From assembly GCF_027942295.1 (NCBI RefSeq), contig NZ_CP101416.1:4326501-4390500 (forward strand): a stretch of DNA of 64,000 nucleotides, read 5' to 3'. The translations under genes and the position numbers were made by a program. This document shows positions 25,721 to 35,507 of this stretch, piece after piece. How positions within the stretch are numbered: position 1 is the stretch's first letter; every line of letters starts with the position of its first letter. A model generated the notes under the pieces. That model did no database searches. It was not told the DNA's origin and worked only from the letters and a program-made list of their open reading frames with translations. The stretch is from Pseudanabaena sp. Chao 1811. GTDB lineage: Bacteria; Cyanobacteriota; Cyanobacteriia; Pseudanabaenales; Pseudanabaenaceae.

Positions 25721-26473
25721 ATGTCAACTAAATACCGCAATCAAATTTACAACAAATATTTTTCAAGCCAAGGTGAGTATATTTCAAACCTAGATTTTGG
25801 CTCGCCAAGAAGAAATTATTACAACAATTATTTTTTAACCAAGTTTTTGCCACAAGACAAAAGTACCAAAGTGTTAGATATTGGCTGTGGCTGTGGTTCT
25901 TTACTAGTGGCTTTAAAAAGTTTAGGATATTCAGAAATTATGGGGGTTGATAGATGTCCAGAGTTAGATACTATTCTGAAGGGATCAGAACTGTCGAAAT
26001 ATATAGTTACTGGTGATATTTGTGATTTTCTGAAAAATTCTTATGCTAAACAAACAAAGTGGGATGTTGTCCTAGCTATAGATATATTAGAGCATTTCAC
26101 AAAAGACGAATTGATGGATGTACTAAATTTAATTAAAAATGTTCTAAGTGATAAGGGCATCTTAATTATCAAAGTACCTAATGCCCAAAGTCCTTTATTA
26201 GCTGGGACTACAGTCTTTGGTGATTTCAGTCATGAAATTTCTTTTACTCCAACTAGTATGGATCAAGTATTAAAGGCTTGTGGATTTAGTGATGTTAGAT
26301 ATTATGAAGCATCTCCAGTACCTTATACACCTATGAGTATATTGCGTTTCTGTCTATGGAATATTATCCGTTTGCTATATGTTTTTTTGTATGCAGTAGA
26401 AACTGGCTCTCTATCTTTATCTAACGTTTGGAGTCGTAGTTTTTTTGCTGTTGCGAATAAAATTGATAATTAA
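25721..26473 (+). CDS. Class I SAM-dependent methyltransferase
   Basis: This 250-residue enzyme has a standard Methyltransf_11/23-type core: VLDIGCGCGSLLVALKSLGY (motif I), IMGVDRCPELD, WDVVLAIDILEHFTKDEL and DKGILIIKVPNAQSPL. A TTG-started frame overlaps the previous gene by 4 bp (from 25697), but the ATG at 25721 gives a normal start, so I chose it. The final ~40 residues are hydrophobic. It probably methylates a sugar of the glycan; the target position is unknown. Confidence 0.88.
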   Translation: MSTKYRNQIYNKYFSSQGEYISNLDFGSPRRNYYNNYFLTKFLPQDKSTKVLDIGCGCGSLLVALKSLGYSEIMGVDRCPELDTILKGSELSKYIVTGDICDFLKNSYAKQTKWDVVLAIDILEHFTKDELMDVLNLIKNVLSDKGILIIKVPNAQSPLLAGTTVFGDFSHEISFTPTSMDQVLKACGFSDVRYYEASPVPYTPMSILRFCLWNIIRLLYVFLYAVETGSLSLSNVWSRSFFAVANKIDN

Positions 26474-26488
26474 TTATAAAACTCAATA

Positions 26489-27514
26489 ATGAAAGTATTA
26501 GTTGTAGGTCAATTGAATAGAATAGGAGCAACTGAAGAAGTTTACGGAAGAGGTTTTTCGGATGTTGGGTGTGAAGTTGAATATTTTAATTGGCAAGATG
26601 CTGAACCTAGTTTGCGATCGCGTTCTCTATCCGATAGATTGGCATGGCGGTTCACATGGCAACTTATGGCGCAATCTGCTAATCAAAAATTACTGAAAAT
26701 TGCAGGACAGTTTAAGCCAGATTTGGTATTTGTTGTTTCTCCCAACTTAGTTCAACCAGAAAGTATTAAATCCTTGCAAAAGTATGGATTAGTATTTGTC
26801 TTTTTCACAGATAATCCTTTGGATAGCCATCATACCCATAGTAATTCATGGGTAAGACGAGGACTACCTTTGTGGGATGCAGTATTTATCTGGAGTAAAG
26901 AGCTAGTTAATCAGTTGCAAAATAAGGGATTAGAAAAAGTTTTCTTTCATCCTTTTTGTAGTGATGCAAATTATCATTTTCCCAAAAAACAACTTAATCC
27001 CATTTATGATGTTGCTTTTATTGGTAATTGGGATGCTAGTAGAAAAAGAGAAAAATATCTTATGGCAATTTCTAATCATCGTTTAGGTATTTGGGGATCT
27101 GATTATTGGCTAACTCGTTGTAAAGAAGATTCACTTAATGGCTTTGTGAAGGGAATGTGTGATTATACAAACATACCCGATGTTTTAGGCTCTGCAAAAA
27201 TGGGGTTAAATATATTACGTCCTCAAAATGAGATGGGACATAATATTAGAACATTTGAAATTCCTGCTTCAGGTACGATGATGTTGAGTGAGCGTAGTCA
27301 AGATTTGTTGGGTTTATTTGAGGAGGATAAAGAGGCAGTTTATTTTTCTAGTCCAGAGGAATTAAATCAAAAGATTAGCTATTTACTTCAGAATGATCAT
27401 TTAATTACCTCTATTGCAGAATCGGGTTATAAAAAGGCAATACAGCATACCATCAAAGATAGAATCTTAGACATTTTATCCGTAGTAAATCAAGATAGTA
27501 ATTTAAAATATTAG
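26489..27514 (+). CDS. CgeB-like glycosyltransferase
   Basis: This 341-residue protein belongs to the Glyco_trans_1_2/CgeB group. The N-terminal half has KPDLVFVVSPNLVQPESIK and a conserved FFTDNPLDSHH region. The C-terminal part has YDVAFIGNWDASRKREKYL, the domain-opening GNWD motif, and NILRPQNEMGHNIRTFEIPA, followed by ASGTMMLSE and the FSSPEELNQKI tail. CgeB proteins are GT-B glycosyltransferases, often of spore or surface polymers. It lies 15 bp after the methyltransferase gene. Confidence 0.85.
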   Translation: MKVLVVGQLNRIGATEEVYGRGFSDVGCEVEYFNWQDAEPSLRSRSLSDRLAWRFTWQLMAQSANQKLLKIAGQFKPDLVFVVSPNLVQPESIKSLQKYGLVFVFFTDNPLDSHHTHSNSWVRRGLPLWDAVFIWSKELVNQLQNKGLEKVFFHPFCSDANYHFPKKQLNPIYDVAFIGNWDASRKREKYLMAISNHRLGIWGSDYWLTRCKEDSLNGFVKGMCDYTNIPDVLGSAKMGLNILRPQNEMGHNIRTFEIPASGTMMLSERSQDLLGLFEEDKEAVYFSSPEELNQKISYLLQNDHLITSIAESGYKKAIQHTIKDRILDILSVVNQDSNLKY

Positions 27515-27578
27515 TTTGGATAGAGCGGTTGATTTAAAATAGATTATTTTTAGTTTTTAGGAATAAATTAAAACAGTG

Positions 27579-28343
27579 ATGAAATCATTATTAGTTAAAC
27601 TCATCGGATTTCCTGCAACTCTGATTCATGGCGACACTCTGGTGTTAGATCGTTGGATTTGGTTGAAAGAACGTCTTCCAAAAACAAATAATTCTGAGAA
27701 GTTTTTAGACATAGGTTGTGGAACGGGTGCTTTTACAACCTATGCTTCTTTAAGGGGCTACAATGCGCTTGGATTAAGTTGGGATGAAAGAAATCAGAAT
27801 GTAGCAAAGGAACGTGCTTCACTATGTAAAGCTAATTCAGCAACGTTTGAAGTACAGGATGTCAGAAAACTTGATGAACGACAAGACCTAATAAATCAAT
27901 TTGATGTTGCTATTTGTTTTGAGAATATTGAGCATATTATTGATGACCAAAAATTGATGTGTGATATAGCTAAGTGCTTAAAAAGAGGGGGAAAGCTTTT
28001 ACTAACAACACCAAACTGGGATTATAAGCCAATTTCGGAAGGGGATAGTGGTCCTTTTTTACTTATTGAAAATGGAGGACATGTTAGAAAAGGATATACG
28101 AAAGAAAAGTTATCTGAATTATGCTATATAGCAGGCTTAGTACCTGACTCGTTCTCTTTCTGTAGTGGTTTGGTTAGCCAAAAGACAACTTTTATGTTAC
28201 GTCTACTATCAAAAGTAAACCATATATTTGCTTGGGGTATAACCTTACCATTGAGAATTATCCCTCCAATATTAGACCCAGTTTTATCTAAAATTGTTGA
28301 TTATCCTAGCTATTCCATTTGTCTTGAAGCTCATAAGAAATAA
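27579..28343 (+). CDS. Class I SAM-dependent methyltransferase
   Basis: This 254-residue Methyltransf_11/25-type enzyme has motif I FLDIGCGTGAFTTYASLRGY, then ALGLSWDERNQNVAKERA, FDVAICFENIEHIIDDQ and RGGKLLLTTPNWDYKP. It has a hydrophobic C-terminal part, LLRLLSKVNHIFAWGITLPL onward. A GTG directly before the ATG could also initiate; I chose the ATG at 27579. Sequence identity to the neighbouring methyltransferases looks low apart from the SAM motifs. Confidence 0.88.
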   Translation: MKSLLVKLIGFPATLIHGDTLVLDRWIWLKERLPKTNNSEKFLDIGCGTGAFTTYASLRGYNALGLSWDERNQNVAKERASLCKANSATFEVQDVRKLDERQDLINQFDVAICFENIEHIIDDQKLMCDIAKCLKRGGKLLLTTPNWDYKPISEGDSGPFLLIENGGHVRKGYTKEKLSELCYIAGLVPDSFSFCSGLVSQKTTFMLRLLSKVNHIFAWGITLPLRIIPPILDPVLSKIVDYPSYSICLEAHKK

Positions 28344-28349
28344 AAAATC

Positions 28350-29177
28350 ATGAATAAGTTAATACCTAGACTTGAATTTCTTGCACAATCTCTTTTCTGG
28401 AGTCAAAACTTTTGTCCGCACTGTGGTTCACAAGATTTACAAGAAGTTGCAAAGAAGTACAAAAGTATCGGGATTGAACATTGCAATGATTGTGGCTTAT
28501 TTTTCACCAGCCCTATCTATAAATCTTCATTTTTTTCTGATTTTTACGATAAGCTCTATCAAGCTGAAGGCTCAACTACAGATATGCCTAATGCTGAACA
28601 GTTAAGTGATCTGATAAGCAAGAAATTTGAAGGTTCTGACAAATATTTTAGTGATAGAATTAAGGCGATTTCTGATTTTTTAGAGGGTCGAAATTTACTT
28701 GAAATTGGATCTTCTTGGGGATATTTTATTTACCAAGCTAAATTACAAGGATTTAATGTTACTGGTATAGAGATAAGTGATACTCGTCGTCAGTTCGGCA
28801 GAGAAAATTTGGGAGTAGATATTTTAAAGAATATTTCTAATCTTGGCTCAAAAAAATTCGATCTGATTTATACGGCTCACACATTAGAACATTTTACAGA
28901 TCTATCTACCATATTTACCGAGCTTTACGAACACCTAGAAATTGATGGCAAACTTATTATAGAAGTTCCTAACTTTGACTTTCTTGCTTACGGAAATTCA
29001 TTATTATCTATAATTGGTGCAGTACATCCTGTTGGTTTTTCTAGTAAATTCTTTGAGGATAATCTACCCAAATATGGCTTCAAATCCCTAAAATTTTATG
29101 ATAGTTGGGATAAATTTCCGAACGATTCTAATTCTAAAAGTTCAGGTGATATATTGCTTTTACTAGCTGAGAAATAA
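28350..29177 (+). CDS. SAM-dependent methyltransferase with N-terminal zinc ribbon
   Basis: The 275 residues start with two cysteine pairs, CPHCG and CNDCG (near residues 22-48), a putative zinc-binding head seen in a group of sugar methyltransferases. The SAM core follows: GRNLLEIGSSWGYFIYQAKL, VTGIEISDTRRQFGRE and FDLIYTAHTLEHFTDLST. The IEVPNFDFLAYGNS and HPVGFSSKFFEDNLPKYG segments are shared with its class. Adjacent genes overlap or abut, so it is probably in the same transcript. Confidence 0.86.
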   Translation: MNKLIPRLEFLAQSLFWSQNFCPHCGSQDLQEVAKKYKSIGIEHCNDCGLFFTSPIYKSSFFSDFYDKLYQAEGSTTDMPNAEQLSDLISKKFEGSDKYFSDRIKAISDFLEGRNLLEIGSSWGYFIYQAKLQGFNVTGIEISDTRRQFGRENLGVDILKNISNLGSKKFDLIYTAHTLEHFTDLSTIFTELYEHLEIDGKLIIEVPNFDFLAYGNSLLSIIGAVHPVGFSSKFFEDNLPKYGFKSLKFYDSWDKFPNDSNSKSSGDILLLLAEK

Positions 29178-29180
29178 CTA

Positions 29181-30326
29181 ATGAAAGTTAATATTGCAGT
29201 GTCAGGAAGATTTCATGCTTTTAACTTGGCGCAACAATTGCAAAAGCGAGGCTATCTTAATCACCTTTTTACTACTTACCCATCTTTTAAAGTTTCAGAA
29301 TTTGACATAGATACTCAGTCTGTAAAATCTCTTTTGTATTTAGAAGTCTTATCAAGAGGATGGAATAAACTACCAAGTTGGCTAAAAGGTGATCGCAACT
29401 TACAGCTATTTTGGTTAGAGTGGTTTGATCGTGATGTAACTAAAAATCTAAACGAAGATTTTGATATATTTGTGGGCTGGTCAGGTGCTTGTCTTGGGTC
29501 ATTTCGCCGCGCCAAAGAACTAGGTGCTTTAACCATTGTTGAGCGTGGGAGTAGTCATATGAAGTATCAGACTGAAATTCTCCAAGAAGAGTATGCGCGC
29601 TGGGGATTAAAATTTACAGCTACGCATCAAGGCGTTTATGAACGTGAATTAAAAGCTTATGAAGAATGCGATCGCATTGCCATTCCTAGTTTATTTGTCA
29701 AACAAACTTTCTTAGAAAAGGGTATACCCGAATCAAAATTAATTCATGTTCCCTATGGTGTTTCCTTGTCTGAATTTTATCCTGTCCCTAAAGAAGATAA
29801 AATTTTTCGAGTTATCCATTGTGGTGCAATTAGTTTAAGAAAGGGTGTGCCATATCTCTTGCAAGCATTCTATGAGCTAAATTTAACTGATGCAGAGTTA
29901 TGGCTAGTGGGAAGCGTAGATCCAGAAATAATGCCATTTCTCACCAAATATCAAAGCGATCGCATTATTCTTAAAGGCAAACATCCACAAAATACATTAC
30001 GTTGGTTTTATTCCCAATGTTCTGTTTTTTGCATTGCTTCCATTGAAGAGGGGCTTGCCATGGTACAGCCGCAAGCAATGGCTTGTGGTCTTCCTGTAAT
30101 TCATACAACAAATACAGGTGGTGAAGATATTGTTAGAGATGGTATAGATGGTTTTGTTTTACCAATTCGGGACATAGAAGCTTTAAAATCAAAGATTTTA
30201 TATTTTTATGAAAATCCAGAAAGTCGAAATGAAATGAGTAAAAATGCTTTGCTTCAAGCACAAACCTCTCTTTCATGGGATGACTACGGAAAGAAAATGA
30301 TCAACGCCTATTCAAATTTATTGTAA
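29181..30326 (+). CDS. Glycosyltransferase, GT4 family
   Basis: This 381-residue GT-B enzyme has an N-terminal acceptor domain and a typical donor domain: EDKIFRVIHCGAISLRKGVP, then LWLVGSVDPEIMPFL and the E-x7-E stretch SIEEGLAMVQPQAMACGLPV followed by IHTTNTGGEDIVRDG. It starts 3 bp after the previous stop, so the two are probably translationally coupled. The MKVNIAVSGRFHAFNLAQQL start is the usual type. The sugar and linkage are unknown. Confidence 0.93.
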   Translation: MKVNIAVSGRFHAFNLAQQLQKRGYLNHLFTTYPSFKVSEFDIDTQSVKSLLYLEVLSRGWNKLPSWLKGDRNLQLFWLEWFDRDVTKNLNEDFDIFVGWSGACLGSFRRAKELGALTIVERGSSHMKYQTEILQEEYARWGLKFTATHQGVYERELKAYEECDRIAIPSLFVKQTFLEKGIPESKLIHVPYGVSLSEFYPVPKEDKIFRVIHCGAISLRKGVPYLLQAFYELNLTDAELWLVGSVDPEIMPFLTKYQSDRIILKGKHPQNTLRWFYSQCSVFCIASIEEGLAMVQPQAMACGLPVIHTTNTGGEDIVRDGIDGFVLPIRDIEALKSKILYFYENPESRNEMSKNALLQAQTSLSWDDYGKKMINAYSNLL

Positions 30327-30346
30327 AAAATGTAGAGAAAGGTCAG

Positions 30347-31198
30347 ATGTTAAACAATGCTATTAGATACTTAAAACGTCTTAGAGCCATGCAACGAATT
30401 AACATATCGTTGAGTAGAGGCGCTATAGCAAGTTATACACGTTCTATAGATTTAACTGACCCTCAGTCTTGGGAATTCTCAGCATTTAGCCAAAATGGTG
30501 AGGACGGAATTATAGATGTATTACTTTCTCAATGTAAAAGCCGAAATCGCTATTTCATTGAAATTGGTTCTTCTGATGGCATTGAGAATAATACCTCTTA
30601 TTTAGGAGTTGTAAAAAAATATAGGGGCATTATGATTGAAGGCAATCATAATGCTTCTAATGAATGCGACCTTAATGTTGCATATCTATGTTCAAAAGAT
30701 TTTATAAACTGTGTTCCAATGTTTGTTAATCAAGAAAACGTGGAAAAAATTAAAAAATTATCTCTCTACCTTGATCCTGATGTATTTTCTTTAGACATCG
30801 ATGGTATGGATTACTATGTAGCTAAAGCGATTATGGAAATTGGCTTTAGACCTAAAATTTTTGTTGTGGAATATAATTCTGCTTTTGGTCCAGAAAATCC
30901 CTTAACGGTGGAGTATCAAAACAACTTTATTGCTAGACCAGAACATAAGAGTTTATATTACGGTGTGTCATTGTCGGGATGGAAAAAATTCTTCAAAAAC
31001 CTTGGATATCATTTTATTACAGTAGATACAAATGGTGTTAATGCTTTTTTTGTCGATTCCAATAAATTTGAGCAGAAGTTTTTAAAGGATATTCATGGTT
31101 TAAATTTCGCAGAAAATGGACTTCAGAGTTTGAGATTTAGAGATGAATGGAAGGCTCAATTCGACTTAATCAAGCATCTAAAATTTGTTGAGATATAG
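30347..31198 (+). CDS. FkbM-like methyltransferase homologue
   Basis: This 283-residue protein starts its core with FSQNGEDGIIDVLLSQ, then FIEIGSSDGIENNTSYLGVV, GIMIEGNHNASNECDLN, DVFSLDIDGMDYYVAKAIME and IFVVEYNSAFGPENP. It has the Rossmann order of FkbM methyltransferases, but the SAM loop is E-I-G-S-S-D-G instead of D-V-G-A-N-x-G. It belongs to a conserved group often found in surface glycan loci. I call it a methyltransferase with less certainty than its neighbours. Confidence 0.75.
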   Translation: MLNNAIRYLKRLRAMQRINISLSRGAIASYTRSIDLTDPQSWEFSAFSQNGEDGIIDVLLSQCKSRNRYFIEIGSSDGIENNTSYLGVVKKYRGIMIEGNHNASNECDLNVAYLCSKDFINCVPMFVNQENVEKIKKLSLYLDPDVFSLDIDGMDYYVAKAIMEIGFRPKIFVVEYNSAFGPENPLTVEYQNNFIARPEHKSLYYGVSLSGWKKFFKNLGYHFITVDTNGVNAFFVDSNKFEQKFLKDIHGLNFAENGLQSLRFRDEWKAQFDLIKHLKFVEI

Positions 31199-31279
31199 CA
31201 GCTTGTTAACCTATCATTCAATGTAACTTACAAGGAAAATATACAATTTTTAAAGCACTTTGAATAAAATTAAAACATC

Positions 31280-32131
31280 ATGCTAGATACTCCTTTAGTC
31301 ACAACCGCACGCTCTATTAAATCATTTTTAGTAAAAATAAAAGCCAATGCCTTACTTTCTGTTGGTCAGTCTATTTATCACTCCATATTTCTAAAAGATA
31401 ACGGTAAAAATTTCATTCGCAAACGAATAAATGATGAGGTTTATAAATTTGTACCCAGCCTAGCGGTATTTGCGGACATCTATGAGCCACACATTTTATT
31501 GTGGCTAAAAAAATGGTTGCATCAAGGGGATGTTTTTTGGGATGTCGGAGCCAATATTGGTTTAACTTCATTACCAGCAGCTCAAATAATTGGTAAAAGC
31601 GGTAAGATAATCGCCATCGAGCCTAGTCCAGCTAATGCTGCTTTACTAAAACGGCACATCACATTAAATGGACATGAAAGCATTGTGACCCTCATAGAAG
31701 CAGCCGTATGTGATCAAGATGGTGGATCAATTACTTTTAGTCTGATTGAAGATGGGCTATCCCCTTGCAATTCTTTAATGTTTTCAGGTTCTGTAAATGG
31801 AGACGCTCCCAAAGTCAGTAGAGATGTTACAGTACCTGCCATCAGTTTGGATGGATTATTGTCTAAACAGGGGCGATCGCCTAATTTGGTCAAAATAGAT
31901 GTTGAGGGAGCAGAACTGAAAGTGATTAAGGGTGCAACAAAACTTCTGAGTAGTCAGACTGCCCCCATCTTGCTACTAGCCGTTCATCCCTTTTGGTTGG
32001 AAACTCCAGAAGATTGTCAAGAGATAGTTAGTATTTTAAAGGATTGGGGGTATCAAATATTTAATCGTGATGGAGAGAATGTGGAAACAGTGGAGTATGA
32101 CGAATATTTATGCTTACCTCCTAAATCATGA
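31280..32131 (+). CDS. FkbM-family methyltransferase
   Basis: This 283-residue enzyme has a complete FkbM core: VFWDVGANIGLTSLPAAQII, IIAIEPSPANAALLKRHI, LVKIDVEGAELKVIKGATKL and a C-terminal LLAVHPFWLETPEDCQEIV. It is the second clear FkbM copy in the cluster; the first (23629) is quite different outside the motifs, so the two probably act at different sugar positions. Its last 4 bp overlap the start of the flippase gene. Confidence 0.9.
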   Translation: MLDTPLVTTARSIKSFLVKIKANALLSVGQSIYHSIFLKDNGKNFIRKRINDEVYKFVPSLAVFADIYEPHILLWLKKWLHQGDVFWDVGANIGLTSLPAAQIIGKSGKIIAIEPSPANAALLKRHITLNGHESIVTLIEAAVCDQDGGSITFSLIEDGLSPCNSLMFSGSVNGDAPKVSRDVTVPAISLDGLLSKQGRSPNLVKIDVEGAELKVIKGATKLLSSQTAPILLLAVHPFWLETPEDCQEIVSILKDWGYQIFNRDGENVETVEYDEYLCLPPKS

Positions 32132-33603
32132 GCGCGATCAAAAAGCTGATAAAAGGGGGTGCATGGCTCACACTTGCTAATGTTATCTCAAAGTTAGCAA
32201 GTGTATTAGTCATTCCAGTTTTGGCAAGGCTTTTGGGAGCGCAAGGCTTAGGTATTTACAATATTGTCTTTTCTTTGGCTCAATCGGCTCAAGGGTTTAG
32301 CAGTCTGGGCGTAGATATTTCTATGCAAAGAAATGGCGCTCAGTATAAAACGGTTGGGATAGAGTCGGTTGGGCGACTATTTGGGGTTGGTTTGATCATG
32401 AATTGCTCAGTTAGTGCCATTACAGGCTTGGGTATATGGCTATTTCGTGAACCACTAGCAACGCATTGGCTATCACAACCATCTGTTACTACTTGGCTAG
32501 GATTGGCAGCGATCTTAATTACCTTGCAGCCATTAGGTAATGTTCCATTACTCTTTCTATCGAGCTTACAAGATTTCCGAGCCTATGCCTTACGCTCATC
32601 ACTTGGGATTGTTTCTAGCAGCATCCTCACGGTTTTACTGGCTTGGCAGATGGGGCTAAGTGGTGCTTTTCTAGGAATGATTTTGGCAGCGATCACTCAG
32701 ATTATCTGGAGTTATTTAATTGTTAAACCTGTACTTAAATCTAAGGAAATTCGCCTTCGATGCGATAAATTCTGGAAAGAAGTTCGGTCTATACTTCAAT
32801 TTGGATTTCCTTATTATCTAGGTAATACTTTGCTAGGGAGCTTGGTTGGCTTGCCTTTAATGGGTTTAGTCAGTCAATATGGAGGATTAGAACAATTAGG
32901 TTATTTGCGGGTTGCTCAAAGTATATCTGCCCTTATTGGTTTTATTCCTAGTGCGATCGCCCCTGCCGCCATTTCCTATCTATCCGCTAGTGCCGCAGAT
33001 GATAAGCAGTCTTACCAATATCTTAAATCGGTGCATCTAAGAGGTGTGTGGATTTTGCTTCTTATTCCGACAGGTTTAGTTAGCCTGATCTTACCCCAGC
33101 TAATTCATTTACTGTTTGGCGCTAATTATGAACAGGCAATAATTCTATCTTGGATTTCTCTATGGACATCAGCGATTGCTGGTATTTCATCACTACTAGT
33201 GCAGTATTTAGTAGTATCTGGAAAAACACTTAAAGTTTCTTATGCTAGTTTAGTGGGAGTTATTTGTTGGATTTTATTTGCTTTTTTATTAGTACCTCGT
33301 TATAGCAGTTTAGGCTTTTTAATATCACAATTTATTGGTCAGCTTGCAGGTTTTTTGTATATAATCAAACCAAGTTTAGGTGATTTGGCTAAAACCGATA
33401 TTTTATTGCTAATAAAACTAATGGTTATTAGTGAAATATTTTTTGTGTATAGCTTATTTGTTTCTGTCTTTCCAACAACCTATCTTAATAATTATTGGTT
33501 AGTCATAATCACAATGCCAATGATCTGTATATCAACTTTCAACAGTGTCTTATACACGGCAGAAAAACTTAGAATAAAAAAAATATTACCTTTAAAAAGA
33601 TAA
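32128..33603 (+). CDS. Wzx-type flippase (oligosaccharide flippase)
   Basis: This 491-residue integral membrane protein has about 12-14 predicted helices and belongs to the MOP/Wzx superfamily. The N-terminus is typical: GGAWLTLANVISKLASVLVI, then PVLARLLGAQGLGIYNIVFS. A Wzx flips the lipid-linked repeat unit to the periplasmic side. It overlaps the preceding gene by 4 bp (ATGA). With the nearby Wzy-like gene this indicates Wzx/Wzy-dependent assembly and not an ABC-type export route. Confidence 0.92.
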   Translation: MSAIKKLIKGGAWLTLANVISKLASVLVIPVLARLLGAQGLGIYNIVFSLAQSAQGFSSLGVDISMQRNGAQYKTVGIESVGRLFGVGLIMNCSVSAITGLGIWLFREPLATHWLSQPSVTTWLGLAAILITLQPLGNVPLLFLSSLQDFRAYALRSSLGIVSSSILTVLLAWQMGLSGAFLGMILAAITQIIWSYLIVKPVLKSKEIRLRCDKFWKEVRSILQFGFPYYLGNTLLGSLVGLPLMGLVSQYGGLEQLGYLRVAQSISALIGFIPSAIAPAAISYLSASAADDKQSYQYLKSVHLRGVWILLLIPTGLVSLILPQLIHLLFGANYEQAIILSWISLWTSAIAGISSLLVQYLVVSGKTLKVSYASLVGVICWILFAFLLVPRYSSLGFLISQFIGQLAGFLYIIKPSLGDLAKTDILLLIKLMVISEIFFVYSLFVSVFPTTYLNNYWLVIITMPMICISTFNSVLYTAEKLRIKKILPLKR

Positions 33604-33609
33604 ATAGAA

Positions 33610-34557
33610 ATGATTGATCATACCCCTATTATTTTTAGTCCAAATACATATCATAATCAGATCAACATTAAACGTCAAATTTTAGACCAAATAATTTATC
33701 CACTTTCAACTAAATTCACAACTTACTTTAATTTATTCAAATATCCAGAGCTTTCTAACTTTTCTTTTGACACTGATCAATTATTGTTTGGTGAAAGAGG
33801 TTCTGGGTTTCTATCACTAGCAAAAAAATTAAAGCGTCTTGTGCCTTTGAAAGAATCTAAAGTATTTATTCAAGGTTGTGGATTAGGTCAAGAAGCCTTA
33901 GCATGGTCTAGTCTAGGAGCTAGTTCTGTATTAGGTATGGACTTATTTAGCTTTGAGAAAGGTTGGAGCCAAATCTCTCAGAGTTCTCAAAGCACATCAA
34001 TAAAATTTCTAGATGGTGATTTTTGTCACACTCAGCTAGATACTCAGATTTTCGATGTGATTTCTTCCTTTGCTGTTTGGGAACACATCAAGGACTTTGA
34101 AAGTATGCTTAAAGAAACTAAACGCTTGATAAAGCCCGATGGTATAGTCCTGTCAGGGTTTGGTCCGCTATGGCATACATTTAGTGGCGATCATTTTTCA
34201 GCCGTAGGTGGACTAGAGAATGGATTTAATCATCTTTTACTAAGTCAATCAGACTATTTTAATTGGATTAATTCTTTTGAAAAACAAAGTTCTTGGGCAA
34301 CTACAGAGGAGAGTTATTTTGAGATCCGTAAGCATATTAGTGAAGGTCTTTTTAGCTATTTAAGACCTAGGGAATATATCCAAAAAGTTGAAAAATACTT
34401 CACTAGGGTACATACAATCACAATTATCTCTCCTGAGGCACTAGCTTTTCGATCTGCTTATCCATCTAAATGGCAAAACCTGTTGAGTTTGGATCAAATG
34501 CAAGAAGAAGATTTATTAATTAAAAGTTTAGTGCTATTTTTATCTCCATTTCATTAG
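33610..34557 (+). CDS. Class I SAM-dependent methyltransferase
   Basis: This 315-residue protein has a long N-terminal part (about 85 residues), a SAM motif FIQGCGLGQEALAWSSLGAS, VLGMDLFSFEKG, FDVISSFAVWEHIKDFESML and RLIKPDGIVLSGFGPLWHTF. The region after GDHFSAVG is a family-specific C-terminal extension. Motif I carries Q-G-C-G where most have D-x-G-C-G, so the activity is likely but unproven. It begins 6 bp after the flippase stop. Confidence 0.8.
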   Translation: MIDHTPIIFSPNTYHNQINIKRQILDQIIYPLSTKFTTYFNLFKYPELSNFSFDTDQLLFGERGSGFLSLAKKLKRLVPLKESKVFIQGCGLGQEALAWSSLGASSVLGMDLFSFEKGWSQISQSSQSTSIKFLDGDFCHTQLDTQIFDVISSFAVWEHIKDFESMLKETKRLIKPDGIVLSGFGPLWHTFSGDHFSAVGGLENGFNHLLLSQSDYFNWINSFEKQSSWATTEESYFEIRKHISEGLFSYLRPREYIQKVEKYFTRVHTITIISPEALAFRSAYPSKWQNLLSLDQMQEEDLLIKSLVLFLSPFH

Positions 34558-34562
34558 AAACT

Positions 34563-35507
34563 ATGAACTCTCTAACAAGCAAACAAAGTACTTGGAATTG
34601 GCAGAATACACAAGAAATTTTATGCCCCATTTGTGGCTTTGATCGTTATATATCTATCTACTCACGTCTAGATTACCTAGATATCGTTTCCTGTCAGTCC
34701 TGTTCATTTCGCTTTGTACAGCCTCAACCTACCCACGAAGAACTACTTCGTTTTTACCAAGAGGGGTATTTTTCTGGCAATCATGATTTTCATCAAGATA
34801 CAAACTATTTTGAATCCAGAGAAAAAGCAATCGAAAGTGAACAAGTTACTGGGTGGCAATTCATCAAACAACATACAGATGTATTCAATAAAAGATTCCT
34901 AGATTTAGGATGTGCTGATGGTGCATTACTAGTATTAGCAAGACAGTATGGTGCTAGAAAAGTTGCTGGAGTAGAATTTAGTTCTGATGCTGCTGATTAT
35001 GGTCGCCTTCATTATGGTTTAGAGATCTTAGAATCTTCAGCGGATAAACTATTATTTTCTGATCAAAGTTTTGATATCATTACTGCTTTTGATTTAATTG
35101 AACATGTCCAAAATCCATCTCAATTATTTGACGAAGTTAGTCGAGTCCTTTGTAGTGGAGGTATATTCTTAGGTGGTTGCCCAGATATGGAATGTTTTGA
35201 TGATTGGGGGGCAGAATGGATCGGGGTACAGAGAAATATGGAACATCTCAGTTACTTTGACAGCAAGACTCTTTCGAGATTAGCTAATAAATCTGGATTA
35301 AAAGTTATTCTATTTGAATATCAAGGCTTTCCTCTAAATAACAAACAGTACAAGAATTATCAAGCATTAAAGCCTTTGTCACTAGTCTCAAAATTGTTAC
35401 AGCCTGATGTATGGAGTTACAACGTATTACAAAAACTTAGAGTTCAGCTTAAACGTCCTAAGCATTTTCATGAATTAATGTTCGTTTTACAAAAGGTGGA
35501 GTTATGA
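34563..35507 (+). CDS. SAM-dependent methyltransferase with N-terminal zinc ribbon
   Basis: The 314 residues begin with CPICG and CQSCSFRFVQPQPT (near residues 21-57), a putative zinc site. The SAM core is FLDLGCADGALLVLARQYGA, VAGVEFSSDAADYGRLHYG, FDIITAFDLIEHVQNPSQLF and LCSGGIFLGGCPDME. It is the second zinc-ribbon methyltransferase in the cluster. The last 4 bp overlap the next glycosyltransferase (ATGA type), so they are coupled. Confidence 0.86.
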   Translation: MNSLTSKQSTWNWQNTQEILCPICGFDRYISIYSRLDYLDIVSCQSCSFRFVQPQPTHEELLRFYQEGYFSGNHDFHQDTNYFESREKAIESEQVTGWQFIKQHTDVFNKRFLDLGCADGALLVLARQYGARKVAGVEFSSDAADYGRLHYGLEILESSADKLLFSDQSFDIITAFDLIEHVQNPSQLFDEVSRVLCSGGIFLGGCPDMECFDDWGAEWIGVQRNMEHLSYFDSKTLSRLANKSGLKVILFEYQGFPLNNKQYKNYQALKPLSLVSKLLQPDVWSYNVLQKLRVQLKRPKHFHELMFVLQKVEL

